A DNA stretch of 64,000 bases. It comes from Paenibacillus sp. E222. Lineage in GTDB: Bacteria; Bacillota; Bacilli; Paenibacillales; Paenibacillaceae. The position numbers were made by a program, and so were the translations under genes. Location of the stretch: assembly GCF_013401555.1 (NCBI RefSeq), contig NZ_CP058552.1:6262001-6326000 (forward strand), written 5' to 3'. Position 1 is the first letter of the stretch. Each line of letters opens with the position of its first letter. This document shows, in pieces, positions 43,759 through 51,907 of the stretch. The notes below the pieces were generated by a model. It saw nothing but the letters and a program-made list of their open reading frames with translations, was not told the origin of the DNA and searched no databases.

Positions 43759-44223
43759 TTGAAAAAGCTTATCATTTCTATTTTTGGAGCAGCAGTTCTA
43801 TTTACATCCGGTGCAGCAAGCACAGAGGCAAGCAGTATTAACACCGTCGTTAACAACATGACAGGCATTCCTTACAAATGGGGCGGCACGACACTCGCCG
43901 GGTTTGATTGCTCTGGATTTATGAGATATATTTTCAACAAATATAGCATTGAATTACCACGTACTTCCCAGCAGCAAGCGAAGGCCGGAACACCGGTATC
44001 CAAAGCTAATCTGCGGACAGGTGACCTGGTATTCTTTAATACGATGGGCAATGGCATTTCTCATACAGGTGTATATATCGGGGGCGGACAGTTCGCTCAT
44101 GCTTCCAGCAGCAAGGGTGTCAGCATCACCCAATTATCCAATCCATATTTCAATGATCGTTATGTAACAGCACGCCGGGTAACAGGTCAGTTTATGTATA
44201 ACAAAATGCTGGGCAAAATATAA
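43759..44223 (+). CDS. Secreted NlpC/P60 (C40) cell-wall endopeptidase
   Basis: This 154-residue exported peptidoglycan endopeptidase has a signal peptide at about residues 1-25 and a single NlpC/P60 domain. The catalytic Cys is in AGFDCSGFMRY and the catalytic His in GISHTGVYIGGGQFAHASS, with a further His for the triad there. Family members cut D-Glu to diaminopimelate or similar bonds in stem peptides. It has no LysM, SH3 or SLH anchor, so it is a minimal hydrolase. The start codon is TTG with GGGAGA 8 bases upstream, immediately behind a c-di-AMP riboswitch, so its expression should follow turgor/envelope signalling. A terminator follows the stop. Confidence 0.9.
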   Translation: MKKLIISIFGAAVLFTSGAASTEASSINTVVNNMTGIPYKWGGTTLAGFDCSGFMRYIFNKYSIELPRTSQQQAKAGTPVSKANLRTGDLVFFNTMGNGISHTGVYIGGGQFAHASSSKGVSITQLSNPYFNDRYVTARRVTGQFMYNKMLGKI

Positions 44224-44241
44224 GTTTGATTGGAAATAGCG

Positions 44242-44285
44242 CAAAGAGGAGGCTCCGGGTGAATCCGGGACCTCCTCTTTGTTTT
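44242..44285 (+). terminator. Terminator after NlpC/P60 gene
   Basis: CAAAGAGGAGG (44242-44252) pairs with CCTCCTCTTTG (44271-44281), with an inner CCGG/CCGG pairing, followed by TTTTG on the plus strand. It lies between convergent genes. Confidence 0.85.
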
Positions 44286-44328
44286 GGGACTTTTGTTTAC
44301 AAATCCGCTGTGCTGTAGACTTCTATAC

Positions 44329-44658
44329 TTAATGTAGAGCCTTCTGTACTCTCATTGCACCTTGAGACAACGCATGGCCTCCGCCTACGGCTCCAGCCAC
44401 AGCCACCGTCTCCATAATCTCCTGATCGGTCGCTCCTTTGGCACGCGCCTCTTCCACATGGTAAAACGTACATACCTCATTGTTTGCAAACAAACCAATG
44501 CCCAGCGCTATCAGCTGTTTGGTCTTGGCATCAATCGCCCCTGCCTGAAAACATTCTCCAGTGAACTCATGATAAGACTTAACCACAGCTGGCAGCACGT
44601 CGCTTAATTCACCAATCTGATCTTTATAGGCATGAACCTTATCATTCATTAATGTCAT
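44329..44658 (-). CDS. Carboxymuconolactone decarboxylase family protein (AhpD-like)
   Basis: This 109-residue protein belongs to the all-helical CMD/AhpD family. Its conserved helix reads TKQLIALGIGLFANNEVCTFYHVEEARAKGATDQEIMET. AhpD-type members carry a CxxC redox pair before the His; here only one Cys remains (EVCTFYH), so a peroxidase-reducing role through a disulfide is unlikely. The exact function is unknown, as for many small family members such as YurZ. The ATG at 44658 has only a distant GAGAGG, so the start is not certain. It is convergent with the NlpC/P60 gene. Confidence 0.85.
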   Translation of the reverse strand: MTLMNDKVHAYKDQIGELSDVLPAVVKSYHEFTGECFQAGAIDAKTKQLIALGIGLFANNEVCTFYHVEEARAKGATDQEIMETVAVAGAVGGGHALSQGAMRVQKALH

Positions 44659-44775
44659 GGTTACCGCACATCCTCTCGGCTGATATGTTACAAGCTCTCA
44701 CTGTACCTATCATTTCACCCGAGAGGTGCAATTATGCCAAAACACCCATGGTAAATGAACCTAAAAACACACGTC

Positions 44776-45000
44776 CTATTCTTCGAGCAGACTCTTACGT
44801 GGCTCGCTGAACAACTGATACTGATAATTCCGGTCCAGCTTGACCACACGACGATTCTGACGGCGAATGAGCACCTGCTCCCCGTCCCAGGCAACCACAA
44901 TGCCTGTCACATCATTGGACTGAATCTCGTCCCGTACTACCCTTACTTTTTCACCCGATAAACGCAGTGCATCCAATTCTGCATCACTGATCATATTCAT
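44776..45000 (-). CDS. Small conserved protein of unknown function
   Basis: This 74-residue soluble protein begins MNMISDAELDALRLSGEKVRVV. It has an alternating beta pattern, VTGIVVAWDGEQVLIRRQNRRVVKLDRNYQYQL, suggesting a small SH3-like or KOW-like barrel. I do not recognise a named family. The ATG at 45000 has a weak AAGTAGG site. It lies between the AhpD-like gene and a terminator that ends the next operon, so it is probably transcribed on its own. Confidence 0.6.
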   Translation of the reverse strand: MNMISDAELDALRLSGEKVRVVRDEIQSNDVTGIVVAWDGEQVLIRRQNRRVVKLDRNYQYQLFSEPRKSLLEE

Positions 45001-45034
45001 GGCGCCTACTTTCCCAAAAAATTATTTACAAAAA

Positions 45035-45064
45035 GAGACCTAAATGAAAAGTCATTTAGGTCTC
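45035..45064 (-). terminator. Terminator after the 109-residue protein gene
   Basis: A perfect 13-bp stem (45035-45047 with 45052-45064) with a 4-base loop is followed on the minus strand by TTTTTG. Confidence 0.9.
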
Positions 45065-45116
45065 ACGTGACTGTATTGGACTGTCATGTCATTCGAAAGT
45101 ATGTCCCGACTGAAAG

Positions 45117-45446
45117 TTACCGCTGCGCGTGCTCTTTGCTGTCGTTCTTCTCAAACCAAAAATCAAGCACTTTGGCGGACATCACACGTTCTTCAAGGTA
45201 CTCCACTTGATGCGGTGTAAATTGTTCTTTCCAAGAGAAGGACAACTCTTCGCACAAGCCTACAATCGTCAGCAATTCTGACCAGGCAACGTAGCGTTTG
45301 TACCAGAAAAATTGAGGATGTTCAATCATATAGGGATAAAGGTCATCGAATTCCGTATGTTTACAATCCAGGGCACGCTCAAAATGTACTTTCGATTCCG
45401 CCAGCTTATCAATAAAAAATTGTTCTGTTGCCGGTTGGTTACCCAT
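45117..45446 (-). CDS. Conserved hypothetical protein, helical
   Basis: This 109-residue acidic, aromatic-rich protein contains FIDKLAESKVHFERALDC, YPYMIEHPQFFWYKRYVAWSELL and ERVMSAKVLDFWFEK. It is predicted all-helical and soluble, with no catalytic motif visible and no family I can name. The ATG at 45446 is preceded by GGAGG 7 bases away; the longer frame to 45500 lacks a site. It lies downstream of xpt on the same strand (gap about 100 bp) and has its own strong terminator, so it may be co-transcribed with xpt. Confidence 0.65.
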   Translation of the reverse strand: MGNQPATEQFFIDKLAESKVHFERALDCKHTEFDDLYPYMIEHPQFFWYKRYVAWSELLTIVGLCEELSFSWKEQFTPHQVEYLEERVMSAKVLDFWFEKNDSKEHAQR

Positions 45447-45544
45447 GGTGTTGCCTCCTCTCCCTAACATAACCCCATTATAAATGAAATCAGCGGTCAT
45501 GCAAAGGCATTGTTATAAAAATAGGCACTTTTTCCTTTAAAAAG

Positions 45545-46126
45545 TCACAATTCGTTATCGTCAAATTGCACGGTGCCATCGTTCAAAGAACGAATACGCA
45601 CCAACGCTTCAACCGGAATGCCCTGCTCACGAATGGTGCGCGCTCCGGCCTGAAAACATTTTTCGACCACGACACCGAATCCAACCAGTTCCGCACCCGA
45701 ACGTTCGATAATTTTGATGACACCACGAGCAGCATCGCCATTGGCAATGATATCGTCAATAAACAAAATACGGTCATTCTCATGAATATACTCACGGGAC
45801 ACCATAATATCCGTTACAATCCCTTTGGTAAAAGAAGGCACTCTTTCACAGTAGGCATCGGGGTCAGCCAAAAGTGTTTTTTTGCGACGAGCAAATACCA
45901 GCGGAACACCCAGTTCATGTGCAGCAGCAAAGGCGACCGGAATCCCGGAAGACTCCACTGTAATGACCCGAGTTACACCACTTTCACGAAAACGAGCGGC
46001 AAATTCCCTTCCCATTTCCATCGTCAATGCAGGATCAATCTGGTGATTCAGCAGACCATCCAGCTTCAGCACCTGATCTGACATGACTACGCCTTCTTGT
46101 AAAATTCGTTGTTTCAAAACTTCCAT
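45545..46126 (-). CDS. xpt: Xanthine phosphoribosyltransferase
   Basis: This 193-residue enzyme converts xanthine and PRPP to XMP in purine salvage; the length matches B. subtilis Xpt. Motifs are VVMSDQVLKLDGLLNHQIDP, ITVESSGIPVAFAAA, VPLVFARRKK and the PRPP-binding loop ILFIDDIIANGDAARG. The ATG at 46126 has a GGGAGG site. In Bacilli xpt is commonly preceded by a guanine riboswitch; I looked for the aptamer on the minus strand up to 46330 and did not find it, so regulation here may differ. The next gene (ykvI-like) is divergent. Confidence 0.92.
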   Translation of the reverse strand: MEVLKQRILQEGVVMSDQVLKLDGLLNHQIDPALTMEMGREFAARFRESGVTRVITVESSGIPVAFAAAHELGVPLVFARRKKTLLADPDAYCERVPSFTKGIVTDIMVSREYIHENDRILFIDDIIANGDAARGVIKIIERSGAELVGFGVVVEKCFQAGARTIREQGIPVEALVRIRSLNDGTVQFDDNEL

Positions 46127-46331
46127 AATTTGACCTCCCAAGCCGTTCCTATGACGTAAAAGTATCATAGATCCCGCTATCAGTTCAAGCGAAATTGCCT
46201 TTGCTCTTGTTCAGAGCATGTTAAATGACCCTTTGCCATACTTCAATTGTCATGAGTTTGACGGGTCAAGCATACCTTGTACCATGGCACCCGCATGTCC
46301 AAACTATTCAGGGGCCTGAGAGGGGAAACGC

Positions 46332-47390
46332 ATGAAACAGGCATTTCGGGTGCTGCAGATCGCATTTACATACATTGGAACGGTAGTTGGAGCCGGCTTT
46401 GCAACAGGGCAGGAGATATTGCAGTTTTTTACCCAGTATGGCAAATGGGCCACCATTACCATCGGCTTATCGACCATGCTCTTTGTCTGGTTAGGTACAA
46501 AAATGATGCTGATTGCCCATGATACCGGCTCGCGCTCATACGAAGATCTCAACAAACATCTATTCGGCCATAAAGCAGGAAACTGGATTACCTGGGTTAC
46601 CCTTCTGATCCTCATTGGAGTAAACAGTGTCATGCTGGCAGGAGCAGGGTCGGTCTTTGTAGAGCATCTGGGACTTCATTATCAGACCGGACTGATTGTC
46701 ACCCTTATCGGTACTTATCTGCTGCTTGGACGGGGCATTCAGGCCATTCTGCAAATGAACAGTATCGTAGTGCCCATGATGCTTCTGCTATCTCTGCTTA
46801 TGATCATCAGCACCATAAATCATCCCGGCGCAAACCGATTTATTACATTAACCACCGACAGCAATCCAATACGGGTCTGGTTATCTCCTCTGTTGTATGC
46901 TTCATTCAACCTGGCTCTTGCCCAAGCTGTACTCGTTCCGGTGGGGAATCAGATTCGCAGCCGAAAGGTACTGAAATGGGGCGGCGTTCTGGGCGGAATT
47001 GGTGTAGGATTCATGCTTATGGCAGCCCACTTCGCCATGTCGGCCCAGATGCCTGGCATCACACAATTTGAAATTCCGATGGGCAGCATTGCCTTTCAAC
47101 TTGGATGGGTAGTCCAGTCTATCTATGTATCTCTGATTTTCATGGAAATCTTCAGTACGTTTGTAGCCGATATTTATGGAATGACCCTCCAACTCAGACA
47201 GCATGTCCACGTACATCCCAAACTAATCATACTGGCCATCATGCTGCTATGTTATTCGCTCAGCCAGTTTGGATTCAGTTCCCTGCTCTCTATTCTTTAC
47301 CCCATTTTCGGCAGTTTGGCACTGGTCTGGGGTGCAAAATTAGTAATGGATCGATGGGGAAGCTTTCGCGGACGCAAAAAACATCTATAA
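46332..47390 (+). CDS. YkvI family membrane protein (LeuT-fold transporter-like)
   Basis: This 352-residue protein has about ten hydrophobic helices. It starts VLQIAFTYIGTVVGAGFATGQEILQFF, with a broken first helix and GxG motif typical of the YkvI family within the amino-acid/polyamine/cation superfamily. Family members are annotated as putative transporters without a proven substrate. It ends in a short basic tail. A GAGAGGGG site precedes the ATG. It is divergent from xpt and convergent with the glycosyltransferase gene, with a shared terminator downstream. Confidence 0.85.
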   Translation: MKQAFRVLQIAFTYIGTVVGAGFATGQEILQFFTQYGKWATITIGLSTMLFVWLGTKMMLIAHDTGSRSYEDLNKHLFGHKAGNWITWVTLLILIGVNSVMLAGAGSVFVEHLGLHYQTGLIVTLIGTYLLLGRGIQAILQMNSIVVPMMLLLSLLMIISTINHPGANRFITLTTDSNPIRVWLSPLLYASFNLALAQAVLVPVGNQIRSRKVLKWGGVLGGIGVGFMLMAAHFAMSAQMPGITQFEIPMGSIAFQLGWVVQSIYVSLIFMEIFSTFVADIYGMTLQLRQHVHVHPKLIILAIMLLCYSLSQFGFSSLLSILYPIFGSLALVWGAKLVMDRWGSFRGRKKHL

Positions 47391-47435
47391 CAACGTATCC
47401 TTTTGTTGCGAAACATCATTTCCCTAAACATAAAA

Positions 47436-47459
47436 AAGCCGCTGTTCTCACAGCGGCTT
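47436..47459. terminator. Bidirectional terminator between ykvI-like and GT4 genes
   Basis: AAGCCGCTGT (47436-47445) pairs perfectly with ACAGCGGCTT (47450-47459) around a 4-base loop. The minus strand continues with TTTTTTATG and the plus strand with CCTTCTTTCCC, so it is stronger for the glycosyltransferase gene. Confidence 0.85.
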
Positions 47460-47480
47460 CCTTCTTTCCCTTTTCAGAAA

Positions 47481-48611
47481 CTAGACCTGGCTCGGAAATT
47501 GTAAATACATTTTTTTCAGTTCATTGACTGATCTGCCCAAAGAGTAATGGGTTTTGGCCTTCTCACATGCCGAACGGGCAAGCTCATAACGATACGCCGG
47601 GTCAACCATCACCTTCTCCAGCGCTTCTGCCAATGCAGATGGATCTTCTGAAGGCACCAGCAAGCCATTACTGCCGTTTTCGATCTGCTCTGGTATGCCG
47701 CCAACATCTGTACCTACAAGGGCAAGACAGCTAAGCGCTGCCTCCGCAAAAACAGACCCGAACGCCTCCGCCCGCGAAGGAAGCACAAAGATATCAAAAA
47801 ATGGCATGAATTCCTCGGGGTGCAGCGTGTAACCATAAAAAATAGTCTCATTATAAATGCCCAGCCGTTGGGCCAATTCTTCCAAGTCCGGACGGATCGG
47901 TCCGTCCCCAATAATATGAAGCACATAGTCATGTCCCCGCGCTTTCAGTTCGGCACAGGCTTTGAACAGAATATCCAGCCCTTTCGCCGGAACCAGGCGG
48001 CATACGGTGACCAGCTGTGGTATCGCATTCTCATGGGGAATGGGTTTAAACCGTTTCTCATCAAAACCGTTCGGAATTACACCGATAACATCGGGATGCT
48101 GCACATAGGGCGCCAGATAACGACGGAAAGAATCCGACACCGTTAACAACCGCTCTGCCTGGTGCTCCAGCTCACCATAGATGGCCAGCAAGAATTGATG
48201 CTCCGGTCCATCCGGCTCAATGCGTCCATTCAGAATCAGCTCTCGCTCATAACTGGAGTGGATCGTTTGAATGAGAGGAACATCCGGGAAAACCTTCTTC
48301 ATTGCAAGCCCCGCAATAGGGTGATGGGCATGGATCAGATCGTAAGGCTTCTGAATACGCAGCTTGGTCCACCACAAGTAATCCCGGTAGGTTTGCATAT
48401 ATTTTTGCACGACAGGACTATCCTGATACTGCGTCCAATCGAACGTCTCAAACTGGATATCTTCTCTGCCCTTGTTGCGAATTCGCTTAGGCAGTGAGAA
48501 CAGATCCATCTCCCACCTCGGGGTTGTAAACCTCTCTTGCATATACGGAATCATAGAGGATACACCTCCGGGCTGCTCCGGAGGAAAGAAAAGCGCCTGC
48601 AGCAATCTCAC
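47481..48611 (-). CDS. Glycosyltransferase family 4 protein
   Basis: This 376-residue GT-B enzyme transfers a sugar from a nucleotide donor to a lipid, glycan or protein acceptor. The N-terminal acceptor domain has LFFPPEQPGGVSSMIPYM and DLIHAHHPIAGL. The C-terminal donor domain has VIPNGFDEKRF, VCRLVPAKGLDILF, HIIGDGP and the EX7E motif EAFGSVFAE. The acceptor is unknown; wall polymer or exopolysaccharide synthesis is likely. The GTG at 48611 is chosen because AAGGGGG lies 9 bases upstream and the product then begins RLLQALFFPP, normal for GT4; in-frame ATGs up to 48662 lack sites. A terminator is shared with the convergent gene. Confidence 0.88.
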   Translation of the reverse strand: MRLLQALFFPPEQPGGVSSMIPYMQERFTTPRWEMDLFSLPKRIRNKGREDIQFETFDWTQYQDSPVVQKYMQTYRDYLWWTKLRIQKPYDLIHAHHPIAGLAMKKVFPDVPLIQTIHSSYERELILNGRIEPDGPEHQFLLAIYGELEHQAERLLTVSDSFRRYLAPYVQHPDVIGVIPNGFDEKRFKPIPHENAIPQLVTVCRLVPAKGLDILFKACAELKARGHDYVLHIIGDGPIRPDLEELAQRLGIYNETIFYGYTLHPEEFMPFFDIFVLPSRAEAFGSVFAEAALSCLALVGTDVGGIPEQIENGSNGLLVPSEDPSALAEALEKVMVDPAYRYELARSACEKAKTHYSLGRSVNELKKMYLQFPSQV

Positions 48612-48992
48612 CGTTAGTTTCCCCCTTTCTAGCATAAGTCTTTTCATTACATCTTCAATCATGATATATCAGAACATATGTTCAGTAAAGGTACAAAATG
48701 AGATTCCTTATCACTAGGTCATTTACAGCTGAATAATAGAATTCATTTCAATATCCATTGTACCATGTTGGTTCTGACGCTGACGACATGACGAATATTG
48801 TTAGGTACTGTGTCAACTTCACCGGAAGTAACCGCTCTCTGGCTGCCTTTATTTACTATACGTTCATCTTTTTCATCTTGTTTGAGCGTAAGCCCTCACT
48901 CCGGAGACGTATATACAACATATTCAGGAGATGCTCGGCTAAGAAGCGGATGTATGGTTTGAAAGTTCAACCTCTTTGTCCACATGCAAATG
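48612..48992. other. Intergenic region, possible untranslated transcript
   Basis: About 380 bases without a supported gene. An 81-codon plus-strand frame (48758-49003) has no ribosome site and no protein-like composition. Because a good plus-strand terminator follows at 48993, a small RNA or leader transcribed on the plus strand is possible, but no known RNA family was recognised. Confidence 0.3.
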
Positions 48993-49028
48993 AAAGCCGG
49001 TGAGCAATGGTAGCTCCCGGCTTTTTGA
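48993..49028 (+). terminator. Plus-strand terminator without an obvious gene upstream
   Basis: AAAGCCGG (48993-49000) pairs with CCGGCTTT (49017-49024), with an inner GAGC/GCTC pairing, followed by TTTTTG on the plus strand. The genes on both sides are on the minus strand. Confidence 0.7.
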
Positions 49029-49054
49029 ATGCACTAGATATGTTGGATACAGTG

Positions 49055-49609
49055 TTATACAGACCGGTGTGTGACCGCCTTCTCATACGTACTGAAGCCA
49101 TCTGTCTCTCCCACAAAAGTATAGCCGTTACGCGTATAGAATGCGTTCAATGTTGCGTTGTCCGCTCCACAATCCAATCGGACGATATGTTTATCCTCAA
49201 ACTGGATCCCACTGCTGGACCATTGCAGAATCGCCCGTCCCAGTCCACTCTGGGCATACTTTCTGCGAATGGCTAATCGGTGCAGATAAAGTGCACCATC
49301 CCCGGCATGCGCTTTGCTTCCCCACAAATGCACATCCCATGCACTTGGCATACTCATCAAAATAACCATGCCAGCAACGTCAGAGCCCTTCTTAAATACA
49401 AATACGTCGCCACGCTGAATCGCCTCCGCCGTATGATGAGAATCCTCACCTTTTAACAAAGCATTCCATTGAGAAGACCCCTGGCTCCGCAGCCATTCGG
49501 CTGTTTCCATAAGCAGAGACATCACATTCTCCGTGTCTTCCGGCTGAGCCTGCAATGCCTTAAATTCGTCATTAATGTAGTCTGATGTGATACTGAATGA
49601 GTGCTTCAT
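49055..49609 (-). CDS. GNAT family N-acetyltransferase
   Basis: This 184-residue protein has the GNAT fold that transfers acetyl from acetyl-CoA. The key elements are YLHRLAIRRKYAQSGLGRAIL, containing the acetyl-CoA-binding R/QxxGxG/A loop, then VRLDCGADNATLNAFYTRNGYTFVGE, the typical beta5-alpha4 end. The acceptor is not predictable. The ATG at 49609 has GGAGGAG 6 bases upstream. It is on the same strand as the triplicated-domain gene and begins about 100 bp downstream of it, after a terminator, so it is likely a separate transcript. Confidence 0.88.
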   Translation of the reverse strand: MKHSFSITSDYINDEFKALQAQPEDTENVMSLLMETAEWLRSQGSSQWNALLKGEDSHHTAEAIQRGDVFVFKKGSDVAGMVILMSMPSAWDVHLWGSKAHAGDGALYLHRLAIRRKYAQSGLGRAILQWSSSGIQFEDKHIVRLDCGADNATLNAFYTRNGYTFVGETDGFSTYEKAVTHRSV

Positions 49610-49694
49610 GATTCTCCTCCACTTCCAGGTCTCTCTTAAACTAATGGTACTATACCGGGAAATGGCTTGTTCGTCAAAAAGAAAACAAAAAGGC

Positions 49695-49711
49695 AAGAGG
49701 CTGTGCCTCTT
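49695..49711 (-). terminator. Terminator after the triplicated-domain gene
   Basis: AAGAGGC (49695-49701) pairs with GCCTCTT (49705-49711) around a 3-base loop, followed on the minus strand by GCCTTTTTG. The hairpin overlaps the stop codon of the upstream gene. Confidence 0.7.
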
Positions 49712-50765
49712 ACCCTTCGATCTTCGCTTCATCAATCATTTGATTTCGATATAACATCGTGAGATGTAATGTATCAAATTCAAGCTCTTTGTCCAGCTCC
49801 CGCATCAGAACTTCAACCAGACTCTTTCGCTGAGCACTTGTGCCCGGAACCTGATAATCCATATATCCTGACAAATCCGCTTGTGAGGTATCGATCGTTG
49901 CTGTACCTACAGGTAGCCCTCCGCGTTCTTGAAGAAACAAGTCATATACTCGAAACTCCCGATCTTTGCGCACCAGCATGACGTAGCAGGCTTCTTCAGC
50001 AGCTTCAATCTCTTCAAGATCTTCTTCGGACTCTAACTCAACCTCATCCGCAAAATCCCGGTGCACCCATTCCGCCGATTCCAGCTCCTGCCCTTGATGC
50101 CACATGCGGATCGTAATCGTATCGATAACTTCTTCATCCAGCTCTCGTACCAGCAGCTCGGCAGCCGCATCCTGATAACTCTCCGCCGGTTCATCATACC
50201 AATGGATCTCGCCCTGTACATCTGCACCATATTGTCTCAGAGAGGCTTCGGCCAGCTCCTGTCCATTGGGGTCATTAAATATATAGGTTGATATGCTGCG
50301 TCCGGCGCTTACCAGCTCCATCTCCAGCAAATGTTCCGGGTCTTCATATGTAAATGATTCGGCTTGTGAGCCGGATATGACGCGTACATCATTTACACCA
50401 GCCCGATCACTTTTCCCATCGTGACTATACTTATCTTCAGACCGTGAAGACTGAATGAACTCATCCATTGGAGACTCTGTTTTCTGTAACACAGAATACA
50501 ATGTACCGCAGCTTACAAGCACTTCATATTCAGCAGCACTTACCGCATCCGCGAGAGAACGAATATATTCGTGCACCTGCTCCACAATATCATGTTCTGT
50601 CTCGTCAATTAGCGAATCCTGCTCGATCTGAAGGCTGCCGGATACCCGGTCTCCTTCTCTGAACACCAGCAGCAGCGAACCCACGTATTGACCGTCCACC
50701 ATAATATCCTGCACTTCCCCACCTGATGTACGAAGATCAGGAATCAGCTCTACTTTTAGTTCCAT
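49710..50765 (-). CDS. Protein of unknown function with a triplicated domain
   Basis: This 351-residue, very acidic soluble protein is not recognised. It consists of three copies of one unit of about 100 residues. Each has a beta-rich start with a G-S/A-T-x-Q/D pattern (GSLLLVFREGDRVSGSLQIE; LAEASLRQYGADVQGEIHWY; VGTATIDTSQADLSGYMDY). Each then has a helix and a strand ending in a shared pattern (IRSLADAVSAAEYEVLVSCG; VRELDEEVIDTITIRMWHQG; MRELDKELEFDTLHLTMLYR). An acidic linker (EVELESEEDLEEIEAAEEA) separates units two and three. The copies are old, as identity is low except between the last two tails. No signal peptide or catalytic motif is visible. The ATG at 50765 has a GGGG-rich site. 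Confidence 0.65.
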   Translation of the reverse strand: MELKVELIPDLRTSGGEVQDIMVDGQYVGSLLLVFREGDRVSGSLQIEQDSLIDETEHDIVEQVHEYIRSLADAVSAAEYEVLVSCGTLYSVLQKTESPMDEFIQSSRSEDKYSHDGKSDRAGVNDVRVISGSQAESFTYEDPEHLLEMELVSAGRSISTYIFNDPNGQELAEASLRQYGADVQGEIHWYDEPAESYQDAAAELLVRELDEEVIDTITIRMWHQGQELESAEWVHRDFADEVELESEEDLEEIEAAEEACYVMLVRKDREFRVYDLFLQERGGLPVGTATIDTSQADLSGYMDYQVPGTSAQRKSLVEVLMRELDKELEFDTLHLTMLYRNQMIDEAKIEG

Positions 50766-50864
50766 GTACCTGTCCCCCTCAATTCCTAACGTTGTTCTAT
50801 TAGGTTGCCCTTGAGAGCGACAGTTTATAAGATACAGCGTCTAATCAGATTTTAATCGTGTACG

Positions 50865-51671
50865 TTAGACGGACAACAACACATGTTTTTGGATAGCGTG
50901 GGCCACACCCTGATCGTTGTTCGAAAGTGTAACCTCATCCGCAGCAGCTTTGACTTCCTCCGGGGAATTGTCCATCGCAACCCCTTTGCCCGCAAAGGTC
51001 AACATGGTAATGTCATTGTAGTAGTTACCTACCGCCATGATCTCGGAAGGCAGGATTCCTTTGGCGTCGGCCAGTCTTTTTAGAGCTGCACCTTTGGAGG
51101 CTTCGGGATGCATCAGATCAATGAAAAAATCACCGCTGCGCGTCATATAATAAGGAAGATTCCAGGTCGACCACTCCTGCTGCACCGCATTCATCTGCTC
51201 AATGGGTCCAAACGCAGTGAATTTTGCAAGCGGCTCTGTCATATCTGCCCATTGCGGCAGCTTTAATGGCTCTGCCATGAAGTTTTGATACATTTCACGT
51301 ACCTGCAGCTCCAAACCTTCCGGCTGATCTACATAGAGTCCAAACGCTGTGTTGATATCAAAATGCACACCTTGCGTACGGCAGTAAGTTATGAACGGCT
51401 CCAGTCCATGTCCATCCATAGCAAAATGGTGCACGACTTCACGAGTCTGGACCTGAGCAGTAACTGCACCATTATGTGTAATGACATACCCGTCAAGGCC
51501 CATCTGCTCCATAAACGGGATCGTGTTCGCAGGACCTCTGCCTGAACACAGGACAATCTCAGCGCCCTGACGGGAAGCACGAATTAAAGTCTCTTGCGTT
51601 AATTCGGTAAGTTCATGATGATCATTAAGCAGCGTTCCATCGACATCCAGTGCGATTAATTTAATTGTCAT
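50865..51671 (-). CDS. Cof-type HAD-IIB family phosphatase
   Basis: This 268-residue HAD hydrolase likely dephosphorylates sugar phosphates or similar small metabolites. Motif I is IALDVDGTLLND with the nucleophile Asp, motif II is IVLCSGRG, the Lys of motif III is in SKGAALKRLADAKG, and motif IV is IMAVGNYYNDITML. The C2B cap lies between motifs II and III. The ATG at 51671 has AAGGA 9 bases away, whereas the ATG at 51680 abuts that site, so 51671 is preferred. A GC-rich tandem repeat block begins upstream of it. Confidence 0.9.
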   Translation of the reverse strand: MTIKLIALDVDGTLLNDHHELTELTQETLIRASRQGAEIVLCSGRGPANTIPFMEQMGLDGYVITHNGAVTAQVQTREVVHHFAMDGHGLEPFITYCRTQGVHFDINTAFGLYVDQPEGLELQVREMYQNFMAEPLKLPQWADMTEPLAKFTAFGPIEQMNAVQQEWSTWNLPYYMTRSGDFFIDLMHPEASKGAALKRLADAKGILPSEIMAVGNYYNDITMLTFAGKGVAMDNSPEEVKAAADEVTLSNNDQGVAHAIQKHVLLSV

Positions 51672-51699
51672 TGTCTTCATTCCTTATCTGTAAAAGAGT

Positions 51700-51907
51700 C
51701 GCACCCACCCAAACCCTCCCTTCCGAGGGAGGGCCCCAGAGGGCCCTGCCCTCTGGACTCCCGTCTCGTTTACCGGCGGCAGGTAGGATCTTGCTATGTG
51801 ACGGTCGGTGTGGGAGCGCTTGGTTGCCGGGTCTGCCGCTTGACAGCGGCGGTCCCGCCCAAGCTAAAGCGGGACCATTACGTGCAGGGCTTCGCCCCCT
51901 GCCCGGG
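51700..51907. other. GC-rich intergenic sequence flanking the 77-bp repeats
   Basis: About 200 GC-rich bases contain several hairpins (CCCTCCCTTCCGAGGGAGGG near 51715; GCGGTCCCGCCC...AGCGGGACC near 51848) and a degenerate half-unit of the adjacent repeat (51885-51907). No gene is supported, despite long open frames on both strands. Confidence 0.5.

Noticed and set aside
46127..46331. Possible guanine riboswitch before xpt
   Set aside because: The conserved purine aptamer core and P1-P3 arrangement were not found in the minus-strand leader.
48758..49003. An 81-codon plus-strand open frame before the orphan terminator
   Set aside because: No Shine-Dalgarno and no coding-like composition; treated as possible non-coding transcript instead.
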